Notes under the pieces: model-generated | The model's input: only the letters and a program-made list of their open reading frames with translations | Databases searched by the model: none | Told to the model about the DNA's origin: nothing | Position numbers and translations under genes: made by a program | Shown here: one piece after another, positions 29,348 to 36,880 of the stretch | Layout of the letters: each line of letters opens with the position of its first letter | How positions within the stretch are numbered: position 1 is the stretch's first letter | Assembly (NCBI RefSeq): GCF_030386795.1 | Contig: NZ_JANUQM010000002.1 | Location: forward strand, 434,001 to 498,000 | Origin: Streptomyces sp. S.PNR 29 | GTDB lineage: Bacteria > Actinomycetota > Actinomycetes > Streptomycetales > Streptomycetaceae | Direction of reading: 5' to 3' | Length of the DNA stretch: 64,000 bases

Positions 29348-30301
29348 ATGGGACTCACCATCGGCGTCGACATCGGCGGCACGAAGATCGCGGCCGGCGT
29401 GGTCGACGAGGAAGGCAACATCCTCTCGACCTTCAAGGTGCCGACCCCCACCACGCCCGAGGCCATCGTGGACGCCATCGCCTCGGCGGTGGAGGGTGCG
29501 CGCGCGGGACACGAGATCGTCGGCGTGGGCATCGGCGCCGCCGGCTATGTCAACCGCCAGCGCTCCACGGTCTACTTCGCGCCCAACATCGACTGGCGCC
29601 AGGAACCGCTGAAGGAGAAGGTCGAGGCCCGCGTGGGCCTCCCGGTCGTCGTCGAGAACGACGCCAACGCCGCGGCGTGGGGCGAGTACAAGTTCGGTGC
29701 CGGCAAGGGTCACCGCAACGTCATCTGTATCACGCTCGGCACCGGCCTCGGCGGTGGCATCATCATCGGCAACAAGCTGCGCCGCGGGCACTTCGGCGTG
29801 GCCGCCGAGTTCGGCCACATCCGCATGGTGCCGGACGGCCTGCTCTGCGGCTGCGGCTCGCAGGGCTGCTGGGAGCAGTACGCGTCGGGCCGGGCGCTGG
29901 TGAGATACGCCAAGCAGCGCGCCAACGCCACCCCCGAGAACGCCGAGATCCTGCTCGGCCTCGGCGACGGCACCCCCGACGGCATCGAGGGCAAGCACAT
30001 CTCCATGGCCGCCCGCCAGGGTGACCCGGTCGCCGTCGACTCCTACCGCGAGCTGGCCCGCTGGGTCGGCGCCGGCCTCGCCGACCTCGCCTCCCTCTTC
30101 GACCCGTCCGCCTTCATCGTCGGCGGCGGCCTCTCCGACGAGGGCGAGCTGGTCCTGGAGCCGATCCGCAAGTCGTACAAGCGCTGGCTGGTCGGCGGCA
30201 ACTGGCGCCCGGTGGCCGACGTCCTCGCCGCCCAGCTCGGCAACAAGGCCGGCCTGGTGGGCGCGGCGGACCTGGCCAGGGAACCCGATCCGATCATGTA
30301 A
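29348..30301 (+). CDS. glkA: ROK-family glucokinase
   Basis: ATP-dependent glucose kinase, 317 residues, matching S. coelicolor GlkA in length and sequence. That enzyme phosphorylates glucose and is central to carbon catabolite repression. Motifs: N-terminal phosphate loop IGVDIGGTKIAAG, the sugar-binding ENDANAAAWGE, LGTGLGGGIIIGN, the catalytic EFGHIR, and the ROK zinc site CGCGSQGC. It stands alone, with its own upstream promoter region (29229-29347). A repeat element capable of forming a terminator follows. Transcription is known to be largely constitutive in S. coelicolor, with regulation at the protein level. Confidence 0.97.
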   Translation: MGLTIGVDIGGTKIAAGVVDEEGNILSTFKVPTPTTPEAIVDAIASAVEGARAGHEIVGVGIGAAGYVNRQRSTVYFAPNIDWRQEPLKEKVEARVGLPVVVENDANAAAWGEYKFGAGKGHRNVICITLGTGLGGGIIIGNKLRRGHFGVAAEFGHIRMVPDGLLCGCGSQGCWEQYASGRALVRYAKQRANATPENAEILLGLGDGTPDGIEGKHISMAARQGDPVAVDSYRELARWVGAGLADLASLFDPSAFIVGGGLSDEGELVLEPIRKSYKRWLVGGNWRPVADVLAAQLGNKAGLVGAADLAREPDPIM

Positions 30302-30321
30302 CGGTCGCTGTGACCGACCTC

Positions 30322-30395
30322 AAGGGGCGCGGGGAACTGCGCGACAAGCCACGACGAACCCGTCAGTCGCAAACGCACCTCGCGCCCCGAGCTGT
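30322..30395. repeat. Dispersed intergenic palindromic repeat, copy B
   Basis: Same family as copy A at 11075-11144: AAGGGGCGCGGGGAACTGCG, GACAAGCCACGACG, CAGTCGCA.ACGC and a closing CGCGCCCC. GGGGCGCG pairs with CGCGCCCC. It lies between glkA and the next gene on the same strand, and could act as a terminator for glkA. Confidence 0.75.
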
Positions 30396-30434
30396 CAGGC
30401 GCTCAAGACCCCGCCCACGGCGTAAATTGACCGC

Positions 30435-31193
30435 ATGGCAACGTCCCTCCCGCCGCTCCCCAACTCCCGCACCGAAAACGACGGTTCAGTCGTCATCCGC
30501 GTCCTCGGCTACAACATCCGCTCGATGCGCGACGACACCACCGCCCTCGCCCGAGTCATCCGCGCCTGCGCTCCCGACCTGGTCCTCGTCCAGGAGGCTC
30601 CGCGCTTCTTCCGCTGGCGCAAGAAGCTCGCCCGCCTGGCCCGCGCCAGCGACCTCGTGATCCTCACCGGCGGTGCCACGGCCGCCGGCCCGGCCATCCT
30701 CTGCTCGCTCCGGGCGACCGTCGAGCGAACCGAGGACGTGCTGCTGCCGCTCACCCCAGGACTGCACCGACGCGGCTTCGCGACAGCGGTCGTACGGTTC
30801 GGCGGCACCCGCCTCGGGGTTCTCAGCTGCCACCTGAGCCTGCAGAAGGACGAGCGGTACGAGCAGGGCGGCATGCTGCTGGACCGGCTCGCCGGGATGG
30901 GCGTGGAGCACGCGGTCGCGGGCGGCGATCTCAACGACCGGCCCGACGGGCGCACCTTCCGGCGGCTCGCCGACGGGCTGCAGGACTGCTGGTCGGTCGC
31001 GCCCTGGGGCGGCGAGTACACCTCGACACCGACCGACCCCCATCAGCGTATCGACGCGATCTTCGCGACCCGGGGCGTCGAGGTGCTGGGCTGCGGTGTG
31101 CCGATCGGGCATCCGGGGGTGACGGAGACGGACCTGAGGGCGGCCACGGACCACCTTCCGGTGCTGGCCGCCCTCAGGATCCCGGCGTCGTAG
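30435..31193 (+). CDS. Endonuclease/exonuclease/phosphatase (EEP) family protein
   Basis: 252-residue EEP-fold hydrolase, the DNase I/exonuclease III/inositol phosphatase superfamily. Signature residues: LGYNIRS, the metal-binding Glu in LVQEAPRF, the catalytic GGDLNDRP and the closing ATDHLPVLA His. No signal peptide, so it is cytosolic. Its substrate cannot be told from these motifs. ATG start, weak Shine-Dalgarno. It converges on the acidic membrane protein gene with 7 bp between the stops. Confidence 0.9.
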   Translation: MATSLPPLPNSRTENDGSVVIRVLGYNIRSMRDDTTALARVIRACAPDLVLVQEAPRFFRWRKKLARLARASDLVILTGGATAAGPAILCSLRATVERTEDVLLPLTPGLHRRGFATAVVRFGGTRLGVLSCHLSLQKDERYEQGGMLLDRLAGMGVEHAVAGGDLNDRPDGRTFRRLADGLQDCWSVAPWGGEYTSTPTDPHQRIDAIFATRGVEVLGCGVPIGHPGVTETDLRAATDHLPVLAALRIPAS

Positions 31194-31200
31194 GCGAGGC

Positions 31201-31860
31201 TCAGACCACCGCGCCCCGGCCGGGGTCGTCGTCGTCCTCGTCGCCCGGTTTCATCCGCGCCACCAGCGTGGCGAACCCGCCGAGGAAGCCGCCGATGCCG
31301 AGCGTGGCCAGCCACCACGTCATGTCCCAGCCGAGCAGTACCGCCAGCAGGAGCAGGACCGGTCCGCCGATCACCGCCAGCCAGGCGAACTTGGCGGTCG
31401 TGTCCGCGGTCGGCAGCGGCGGCGGCTCCGGCGGGACGAAGTGGCCCTCGTCGTCCTCCCCGAAGTCGTCGTCGGAGGGCTCGGGGGTCGTGTAGTCGCG
31501 CGGGCCGACGCCGGGAGCGAAGGAGACCGAGCTGCCGAGAGCCCCGGCCGCGGCGGGCTTGTCGTCCTCGGGGGTGTGCTCGGCGTCGTGGTTGTTGCCG
31601 GAGTCGTTATGACCGGGGTCGTTCTTGTCGGAGTCGTTATGACCGGAGTCGTCCTGACCGGAGTCGTTCTTGCCGGAGTCGTTCTTGCCGGACTCCAGCA
31701 GGGCGAGGTCCTCGATCGACTTGAACGGCTTGGTGCCCGGCGGGTCCGGTGGCTCCTCACCGTACCCGGCGACGATCGCCGCCCAGGCGGCCTCCTCGTC
31801 GAACGGGACGCCCTTCTCGTCCGGCTCGCGGTCCTCGCGGTCGGAGTCGTGCTCAGCCAC
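31201..31860 (-). CDS. Acidic membrane protein with pentapeptide tandem repeat
   Basis: 219 residues. A soluble acidic N-terminus contains seven consecutive five-residue units of the SGKND type at 57-91. Two transmembrane helices follow near the C-terminus (about 158-198: WLAVIGGPVLLLLAVLLGW and WLATLGIGGFLGGFATLVA). The tail is Asp-rich. No enzyme motif. It starts with GTG, overlapping the end of the upstream hydrolase gene by 8 bp, so the two are translationally coupled. The repeat is a likely source of length variation between strains. Confidence 0.85.
   Translation of the reverse strand: MAEHDSDREDREPDEKGVPFDEEAAWAAIVAGYGEEPPDPPGTKPFKSIEDLALLESGKNDSGKNDSGQDDSGHNDSDKNDPGHNDSGNNHDAEHTPEDDKPAAAGALGSSVSFAPGVGPRDYTTPEPSDDDFGEDDEGHFVPPEPPPLPTADTTAKFAWLAVIGGPVLLLLAVLLGWDMTWWLATLGIGGFLGGFATLVARMKPGDEDDDDPGRGAVV
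31588..31692. repeat. 15-bp tandem repeat, seven units, in coding sequence
   Basis: Seven contiguous 15-bp units of the type GTCGTTCTTGCCGGA (plus strand) encode SGKND, SGKND, SGQDD, SGHND, SDKND, PGHND and SGNNH on the minus strand. Confidence 0.9.
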
Positions 31861-32650
31861 CTGCGGTCGTCCCTTCCTCGCTCACACCGGTCTGCTTGCC
31901 GAAAGCGGGCGCGAGCCGGGTGATGAACGCGAGGCTCTCCTCGAAGATCCGGTCCGCGTCATAGTCCAACGTCGCCACGTGGTAGCTCTGTTCCAGCAGG
32001 ATCTCCGTGACGTCCGTCGACGAGACCCGGCTGAGGACTCGGGCCGAGTCGGCCGGTGGCACCACGTGGTCCTGCGGGCTGCGCAGGAGCAGCAGCGGCT
32101 GAGTGACCTGCGGCAGCTCGCGGTCGACGACGCGGAAGAAGGCACGCAGGGAGTGCGCCGCGTGCAGCGGCACCCGGTCGTACCCCAGCTCCTTGCTCGA
32201 CGGATCGGCGATGTCGCTGGCGATGCCCCGTGTCGTACGGACGAGGTGGCGGGCCACCGGGAGGGCGTACGCGGACAGGCCGTGCACCTTGTTGGCCGGG
32301 TTGACGACCACGACGCCGTCGACCGCGGCCCCGTGCTTCGCCGCCAGCCGCAGGGCCAGGGCGCCGCCCATGGACAGACCGGCCACGAACACACGCGTGC
32401 AGTGTCCGCGCAGGGCGCCCAGCTCGCGGTCCACCTCCGCGTACCAGTCCTGCCAGCCGGTGAGCTGCATGTCCTCCCAGCGCGTGCCGTGCCCGGGCAG
32501 CAGCGGCAGGGCGACGGTCAGGCCGCGCTCGGCGAGGTACTCCGCCCAGGGGCGCAGCGACTGGGGCGAACCGGTGAAGCCGTGGCAGAGGAGGACGCCG
32601 ACCTCCCCGCCCTCGTGGCGGAACGGCTCGGCTCCGGGGAGGACCGGCAC
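31853..32650 (-). CDS. Alpha/beta hydrolase (esterase/lipase, monoacylglycerol lipase-like)
   Basis: 265-residue alpha/beta hydrolase of the carboxylesterase Est30/YvaK kind. It has the oxyanion block LLCHGFTGSPQSLR, nucleophile elbow GLSMGGALAL, and acid/base residues in LLLRSPQDHVVPP and YHVATLDYD. Start GTG 32650 is supported by AGGAGA 7 nt upstream. The same frame stays open upstream through an HEHQH-coding repeat, so a longer N-terminus cannot be excluded. It overlaps and couples with the membrane protein gene behind it, and the divergent PlsC gene suggests a lipid context. Confidence 0.92.
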   Translation of the reverse strand: MPVLPGAEPFRHEGGEVGVLLCHGFTGSPQSLRPWAEYLAERGLTVALPLLPGHGTRWEDMQLTGWQDWYAEVDRELGALRGHCTRVFVAGLSMGGALALRLAAKHGAAVDGVVVVNPANKVHGLSAYALPVARHLVRTTRGIASDIADPSSKELGYDRVPLHAAHSLRAFFRVVDRELPQVTQPLLLLRSPQDHVVPPADSARVLSRVSSTDVTEILLEQSYHVATLDYDADRIFEESLAFITRLAPAFGKQTGVSEEGTTAGG

Positions 32651-32664
32651 GTTTCGGTCTCCTG

Positions 32665-32736
32665 TTCGTGAAAGGTGCTGATGCTCGTGAAGGTGCTGGT
32701 GCTCGTAAAAGTGCTGATGCTCGTGAAAGTCTGAAG
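32665..32736. repeat. 18-bp tandem repeat upstream of the hydrolase gene (HEHQH-coding)
   Basis: Four imperfect 18-bp units (CTCGTGAAAGTGCTGATG type) at 32665-32683, 32684-32701, 32702-32719 and 32720-32736. Read on the minus strand in the hydrolase frame they encode HEHQHF, YEHQHL and HEHQHL, just before the chosen start. Confidence 0.85.
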
Positions 32737-32860
32737 GGACTGGCACATCGTTTCGCAGGTACCTCACCGTACGCGACGGCACTGACACCGACCAGGGCCG
32801 TCGGGTCCTTTGACAGCGCTCCGGGTTAAGGTCTGATCTACAGACACAGGAGGCACTCGG

Positions 32861-33664
32861 TTGTTGTACGGCGCGATGAAGGTCACCGTCGGGGGTCCGC
32901 TGAAGCTCGCCTTCAGGCCCTGGGTGGAGGGCCTGGAGAACGTTCCCGCCGAGGGCCCCGCGATTCTGGCGAGCAATCACCTGTCGTTCTCCGACTCGTT
33001 CTTCCTGCCGGCCGTCCTCGACCGCAAGGTGACCTTCATCGCCAAGGCCGAGTACTTCACCACGCCGGGCGTCAAGGGCCGGCTGACCGCCGCGTTCTTC
33101 AAGGGGGTCGGCCAGCTGCCGGTGGACCGCTCCGGTGCGCGCGGCGCGGGCGAGGCGGCGATCAAGAGCGGCATCGAGGTGCTGGAGCGCGGCGAGCTGT
33201 TCGGCATCTATCCCGAGGGCACACGCTCGCCCGACGGCCGTCTCTACCGCGGCAAGCCGGGCGGCCTCGCGCGCGTGGCACTCGCCACCGGCGCACCCGT
33301 CATCCCGGTGGCCATGATCGACACCGAGAAGATCCAGCCGCCGGGGAAGATCGTCCCCAAGCTGATGCGGCCGGGCATCCGCATCGGCAAGCCCCTGGAC
33401 TTCAGCCGCTACCAGGGCATGGAGCACGACCGCTTCGTACTCCGCGCGGTGACCGACGAGGTCATGTACGAGATCATGAAGCTCTCCGGCCAGGAGTACG
33501 TCGACATGTACGCGACCGCCATGAAGCGGCAGCTCGCGGAGGCGGCGAAGGCCGAGAAGGAGGAGGCGAAGGCGGCGAAGGCCGCGCTCGCGCAGGCGGA
33601 GAAGGAACAGGCCGAGAAGGAAAAGGCGGCCAAGGAACAGGCGGCGAAGGAACAGAGCGACTAG
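32861..33664 (+). CDS. plsC: 1-acyl-sn-glycerol-3-phosphate acyltransferase (PlsC family)
   Basis: 267-residue membrane-associated acyltransferase that makes phosphatidic acid for phospholipid synthesis. Block I is NHLSFSD (HX4D), block II GVGQLPVDRS, block III EGTRSPDG. The C-terminal 45 residues are a Lys/Ala/Glu repeat that forms a single charged helix or coiled coil, not required by the family. TTG 32861 was chosen because AGGAGG is 7 nt upstream; an ATG at 32876 would be 22 nt away. The mycobacterial counterpart by position is Rv2182c. It is divergent from the hydrolase operon. Confidence 0.92.
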   Translation: MLYGAMKVTVGGPLKLAFRPWVEGLENVPAEGPAILASNHLSFSDSFFLPAVLDRKVTFIAKAEYFTTPGVKGRLTAAFFKGVGQLPVDRSGARGAGEAAIKSGIEVLERGELFGIYPEGTRSPDGRLYRGKPGGLARVALATGAPVIPVAMIDTEKIQPPGKIVPKLMRPGIRIGKPLDFSRYQGMEHDRFVLRAVTDEVMYEIMKLSGQEYVDMYATAMKRQLAEAAKAEKEEAKAAKAALAQAEKEQAEKEKAAKEQAAKEQSD

Positions 33665-33726
33665 GAGCCGACCGGGTTCCGGGGGTTCCGGGGGGTCCGG
33701 GGCGGGATGTCAAACGGGGGTGGGTC

Positions 33727-34950
33727 ATGGCCAAGCGCGAGAGAGTCATGAGGATGTCGGTCGAGCAGCCGCTGTGGCGTGCGCTCACCGCCTACCGGGT
33801 GCTCACCATGCTGTACGCCATCGGCCTCTTCATCACCGCGTACGACGAGTACACCCGCCCCTCGGTCGCCATCGGCTACTACGCCGTGCTGTTCGTCTGG
33901 ACCCTCGCCACCCTGCGCAAGGTCGCGAACGCGGAGAGCTGCACCAAGCGGTTCCTCGCCGCCGACCTCACCATCGCACTCGCCGGCATCCTGCTCACCC
34001 TGGTGGCCGACACGCCCGAGCGCATCCAGGAGGGCGGCCCCACGCTGCCGTCGATATGGACGGCCGGCTCCGTGCTGGCCTTCGCCGTCAAGGGCGGCTG
34101 GCGCTGGGCGGCCCTCGCCTCCACCCTCGTCGCCGCCGCCAACCTGGTCGAACGCGGCGCTCCCGCGCGGGACACCGTCCACAACGTCATCCTCGTCTGG
34201 GTCGCGTCCATCGCCATCGGGTACGTCGTCGAGGTCGCCCGCGCCTCCGAGCGCACCCTCGCCCGCGCCCTGGAGATCGAGGCGGCGACCCGGGAGCGGG
34301 AGCGGCTCGCCCGGGACATCCACGACAGCGTGCTGCAGGTGCTGGCCATGGTGCAGCGGCGCGGCGCCGTCATCGGCGGCGAGGCGGCCGAGCTGGGCCG
34401 GATGGCGGGCGAGCAGGAGGTGGCGCTGCGCACCCTGGTCTCCGGCGGGCTCACGCGCGTCTCCCGGGTGTCGGAGGACGCCGCCGCCGGAGCCCTCGTA
34501 CGGGCCGTCGAGGAACCCGACGGTGACGCAGCCGCCGATCTGCGCGCGCTGCTCGCCCCGTACGCCGGTGCGCGGGTCAGCCTCGCCGAGCCCGGCGCGC
34601 CCGTGCTGCTGGGCCCGGTCGCCGCGCGGGAGGTGGCCGCCGCCGTGGGCGCCGCCCTGGACAACGTACGCAAGCACGCGGGGGAGCACGCGCGCGCGTG
34701 GATCCTGGTCGAGGACGAGCCGGACGAGGTGATCGTCACCGTACGGGACGACGGGCCCGGCATCCCCGAGGGGCGTCTGGCGCAGGCCGAGGGCGAGGGG
34801 CGGCTCGGCGTGGCCCTGTCGATCCGGGGGCGGCTGCGCGACCTCGGCGGCAGCGCGGAGCTGGTCTCGGTGCCGGGGCAGGGCACGGAGGTCGAGCTGA
34901 AGGTACCGAAGGACGACAGCAGGTCACGGGGGAAGGCGGAACAGCGATGA
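33727..34950 (+). CDS. macS: Two-component sensor histidine kinase (MacS type)
   Basis: 407-residue membrane sensor kinase. It has five or six N-terminal helices forming a MacS-type sensor (about 20-180), a HisKA_3 dimerisation helix with phospho-acceptor His199 in RLARDIHDSVLQVLAM, and an HATPase domain with the N-box AALDNVRKHAG and DDGPGIP. It overlaps the regulator gene by ATGA. The match to MacS of the MacRS system (S. coelicolor SCO2121/SCO2120), which affects morphology and actinorhodin, rests on sequence type and position. The sensed signal is unknown. Confidence 0.92.
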   Translation: MAKRERVMRMSVEQPLWRALTAYRVLTMLYAIGLFITAYDEYTRPSVAIGYYAVLFVWTLATLRKVANAESCTKRFLAADLTIALAGILLTLVADTPERIQEGGPTLPSIWTAGSVLAFAVKGGWRWAALASTLVAAANLVERGAPARDTVHNVILVWVASIAIGYVVEVARASERTLARALEIEAATRERERLARDIHDSVLQVLAMVQRRGAVIGGEAAELGRMAGEQEVALRTLVSGGLTRVSRVSEDAAAGALVRAVEEPDGDAAADLRALLAPYAGARVSLAEPGAPVLLGPVAAREVAAAVGAALDNVRKHAGEHARAWILVEDEPDEVIVTVRDDGPGIPEGRLAQAEGEGRLGVALSIRGRLRDLGGSAELVSVPGQGTEVELKVPKDDSRSRGKAEQR

Positions 34951-35639
34951 CGGACAGCAGCGACGGGGCGCCGGGCACGATCAGGGTCATGGTGGTCGAC
35001 GACCACCCCATGTGGCGCGACGCCGTCGCCCGCGACCTGACCGAGTCCGGCTTCGACGTGGTCGCCACCGCCGGGGACGGCGACCAGGCCGTGCGCCGCG
35101 CCAAGGCCGCCGCGCCCGACGTCCTCGTGCTCGACCTGAACCTGCCCGCCAAGCCCGGCGTCCAGGTCTGCAAGGAGGTCGTCGCCGCCAACCCGGCGCT
35201 GCGCGTCCTGGTGCTGTCCGCGAGCGGTGAGCACGCCGACGTCCTGGAGGCCGTGAAGTCGGGTGCGACCGGCTACCTGCTGAAATCGGCCTCTACGGAG
35301 GAGTTGCTGGACGCAGTGCGCCGCACCGCCGTCGGCGACCCGGTGTTCACCCCGGGCCTGGCCGGGCTGGTCCTCGGCGAGTACCGCCGCCTCGCCTCCG
35401 AACCGGCCCCCGCCCCGGACGCCGACGAGCCCAAGGCGCCGCGCCTGACCGAGCGGGAGACCGAGGTGCTGCGCCTGGTCGCCAAGGGCCTGAGCTACAA
35501 GCAGATCGCCGAACGCCTCGTCATCTCCCACCGCACGGTGCAGAACCACGTCCAGAACACCCTCGGCAAGCTCCAGCTGCACAACCGGGTGGAGCTGGTG
35601 CGGTACGCGATAGAGCGCGGACTCGACGACGAGGGATGA
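34947..35639 (+). CDS. macR: NarL/LuxR-family response regulator (MacR type)
   Basis: 230-residue regulator: receiver domain (13-130) with acidic pocket VVDDHP, phospho-acceptor Asp63 in VLDLNLP and switch Lys in YLLKSAS, a linker, then a LuxR-type helix-turn-helix (LTERETEVLRLVAKGLSYKQ..). Start ATG lies within the kinase stop. In S. coelicolor MacR binds TGAGTACnnGTACTCA at membrane-protein genes; no complete copy was found in this window. The kinase gene is cotranscribed upstream and pfkA follows 138 bp downstream on the same strand, with its own control region. Confidence 0.95.
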   Translation: MTDSSDGAPGTIRVMVVDDHPMWRDAVARDLTESGFDVVATAGDGDQAVRRAKAAAPDVLVLDLNLPAKPGVQVCKEVVAANPALRVLVLSASGEHADVLEAVKSGATGYLLKSASTEELLDAVRRTAVGDPVFTPGLAGLVLGEYRRLASEPAPAPDADEPKAPRLTERETEVLRLVAKGLSYKQIAERLVISHRTVQNHVQNTLGKLQLHNRVELVRYAIERGLDDEG

Positions 35640-35701
35640 CGGCGCCGCGTAGGCCAACCGCCTGATATTCCACCGGAATTGCCCTTCCGGGCCATGCCCG
35701 A

Positions 35702-35715
35702 GTGACGTAGGTCAC
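35702..35715. promoter_or_regulatory. Candidate Crp binding site upstream of pfkA
   Basis: GTGACGTAGGTCAC is a 5-4-5 inverted repeat and fits the S. coelicolor Crp consensus GTG(N)6GNCAC exactly. It lies 63 bp before the pfkA start. Confidence 0.55.
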
Positions 35716-35730
35716 CATTAGCGTTCCTGC

Positions 35731-35752
35731 TACGGCACACGTACGGCACACG
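35731..35752. repeat. Perfect 11-bp direct repeat before pfkA
   Basis: TACGGCACACG occurs twice in tandem (35731-35741 and 35742-35752), 26 bp before the pfkA start. Possible binding site or simple duplication. Confidence 0.6.
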
Positions 35753-35777
35753 GCAACCGCGGCGAAGGGACATTTCC

Positions 35778-36806
35778 ATGCGGGTCGGAGTACTGACCGG
35801 AGGCGGCGACTGCCCCGGGCTCAACGCCGTCATCCGGGCCATCGTCCGCAAGGGCGTGCAGGAGTACGGCTATGACTTCACCGGCTTCCGGGACGGCTGG
35901 CGGGGTCCCCTCGAAGGCGACACGGTCCGCCTCGACATCCCCGCCGTACGCGGCATCCTGCCTCGCGGCGGCACCATCCTCGGCTCCTCGCGGACCAACC
36001 CGCTGAAGCAGGAGGACGGCATCCGCCGTATCAAGGACAACCTCGCCGAGCTGGACGTCGAGGCGCTGATCGCGATCGGCGGCGAGGACACCCTGGGCGT
36101 CGCCACCCGCCTCGCGGTGGACTACGGCGTGCCGTGCGTCGGCGTGCCGAAGACGATAGACAACGACCTGTCCGCCACGGACTACACCTTCGGCTTCGAC
36201 ACCGCCGTCGGCATCGCCACGGAGGCGATCGACCGGCTGCACACCACGGCCGAGTCGCACATGCGCGTCCTGGTCGTCGAGGTGATGGGCCGGCACGCCG
36301 GCTGGATCGCACTCCACTCGGGCCTGGCCGGCGGCGCGAACGTCATCCTCATCCCCGAGCAGCGCTTCGACGTCGAGCAGGTGTGCGACTGGGTGACGTC
36401 CCGCTTCCGGGCGTCGTACGCGCCGATCGTCGTCGTGGCCGAGGGCGCCATGCCGAAGGACGGCGACATGGTGCTGAAGGACCAGTCGCTGGACTCCTTC
36501 GGGCACGTGCGGCTGTCCGGCGTGGGCGAGTGGCTGGCCAAGGAGATCGAGAAACGCACGGGCAAGGAGGCCCGCACCACGGTCCTCGGCCACGTCCAGC
36601 GCGGCGGCACCCCCAGTGCCTTCGACCGCTGGCTCGCCACCCGCTTCGGCCTGCACGCCATCGACTGCGTCCGCGACGGCGACTTCGGCACGATGGTCGC
36701 CCTGCGCGGCACGGACATCGTCCGCGTCCCGATCTCCGAGGCCACGTCGAGGCTGAAGACGGTGGACCCGAAGCTGTACGAGGAGGTCGGGGTCTTCTTC
36801 GGCTGA
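35778..36806 (+). CDS. pfkA: 6-phosphofructokinase
   Basis: Glycolytic kinase converting fructose-6-phosphate to fructose-1,6-bisphosphate, 342 residues. Motifs: GGGDCPGLNAVIR (nucleotide site), IAIGGEDTLGVA, PKTIDNDL with the catalytic Asp, EVMGRHAGWIA and HVQRGGTPSAFDR. The residue pattern belongs to the group with actinobacterial ATP-dependent enzymes, one of several paralogues in Streptomyces; PPi dependence was not excluded. Start ATG at 35778 follows AAGGGA. A candidate Crp site and an 11-bp repeat lie in its upstream region. Confidence 0.95.
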   Translation: MRVGVLTGGGDCPGLNAVIRAIVRKGVQEYGYDFTGFRDGWRGPLEGDTVRLDIPAVRGILPRGGTILGSSRTNPLKQEDGIRRIKDNLAELDVEALIAIGGEDTLGVATRLAVDYGVPCVGVPKTIDNDLSATDYTFGFDTAVGIATEAIDRLHTTAESHMRVLVVEVMGRHAGWIALHSGLAGGANVILIPEQRFDVEQVCDWVTSRFRASYAPIVVVAEGAMPKDGDMVLKDQSLDSFGHVRLSGVGEWLAKEIEKRTGKEARTTVLGHVQRGGTPSAFDRWLATRFGLHAIDCVRDGDFGTMVALRGTDIVRVPISEATSRLKTVDPKLYEEVGVFFG

Positions 36807-36820
36807 CGCCCACTGCCTTG

Positions 36821-36854
36821 CGGGCGCCGCCACTCGTCCGCGTGGCGGCGCCCG
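36821..36854. terminator. Bidirectional terminator between pfkA and the anthranilate synthase gene
   Basis: CGGGCGCCGCCAC (36821-36833) pairs with GTGGCGGCGCCCG (36842-36854), a perfect 13-bp stem with an 8-nt loop between convergent genes. Confidence 0.88.
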
Positions 36855-36880
36855 TCACCCCGGCGTCCGTACCCCTCCCG

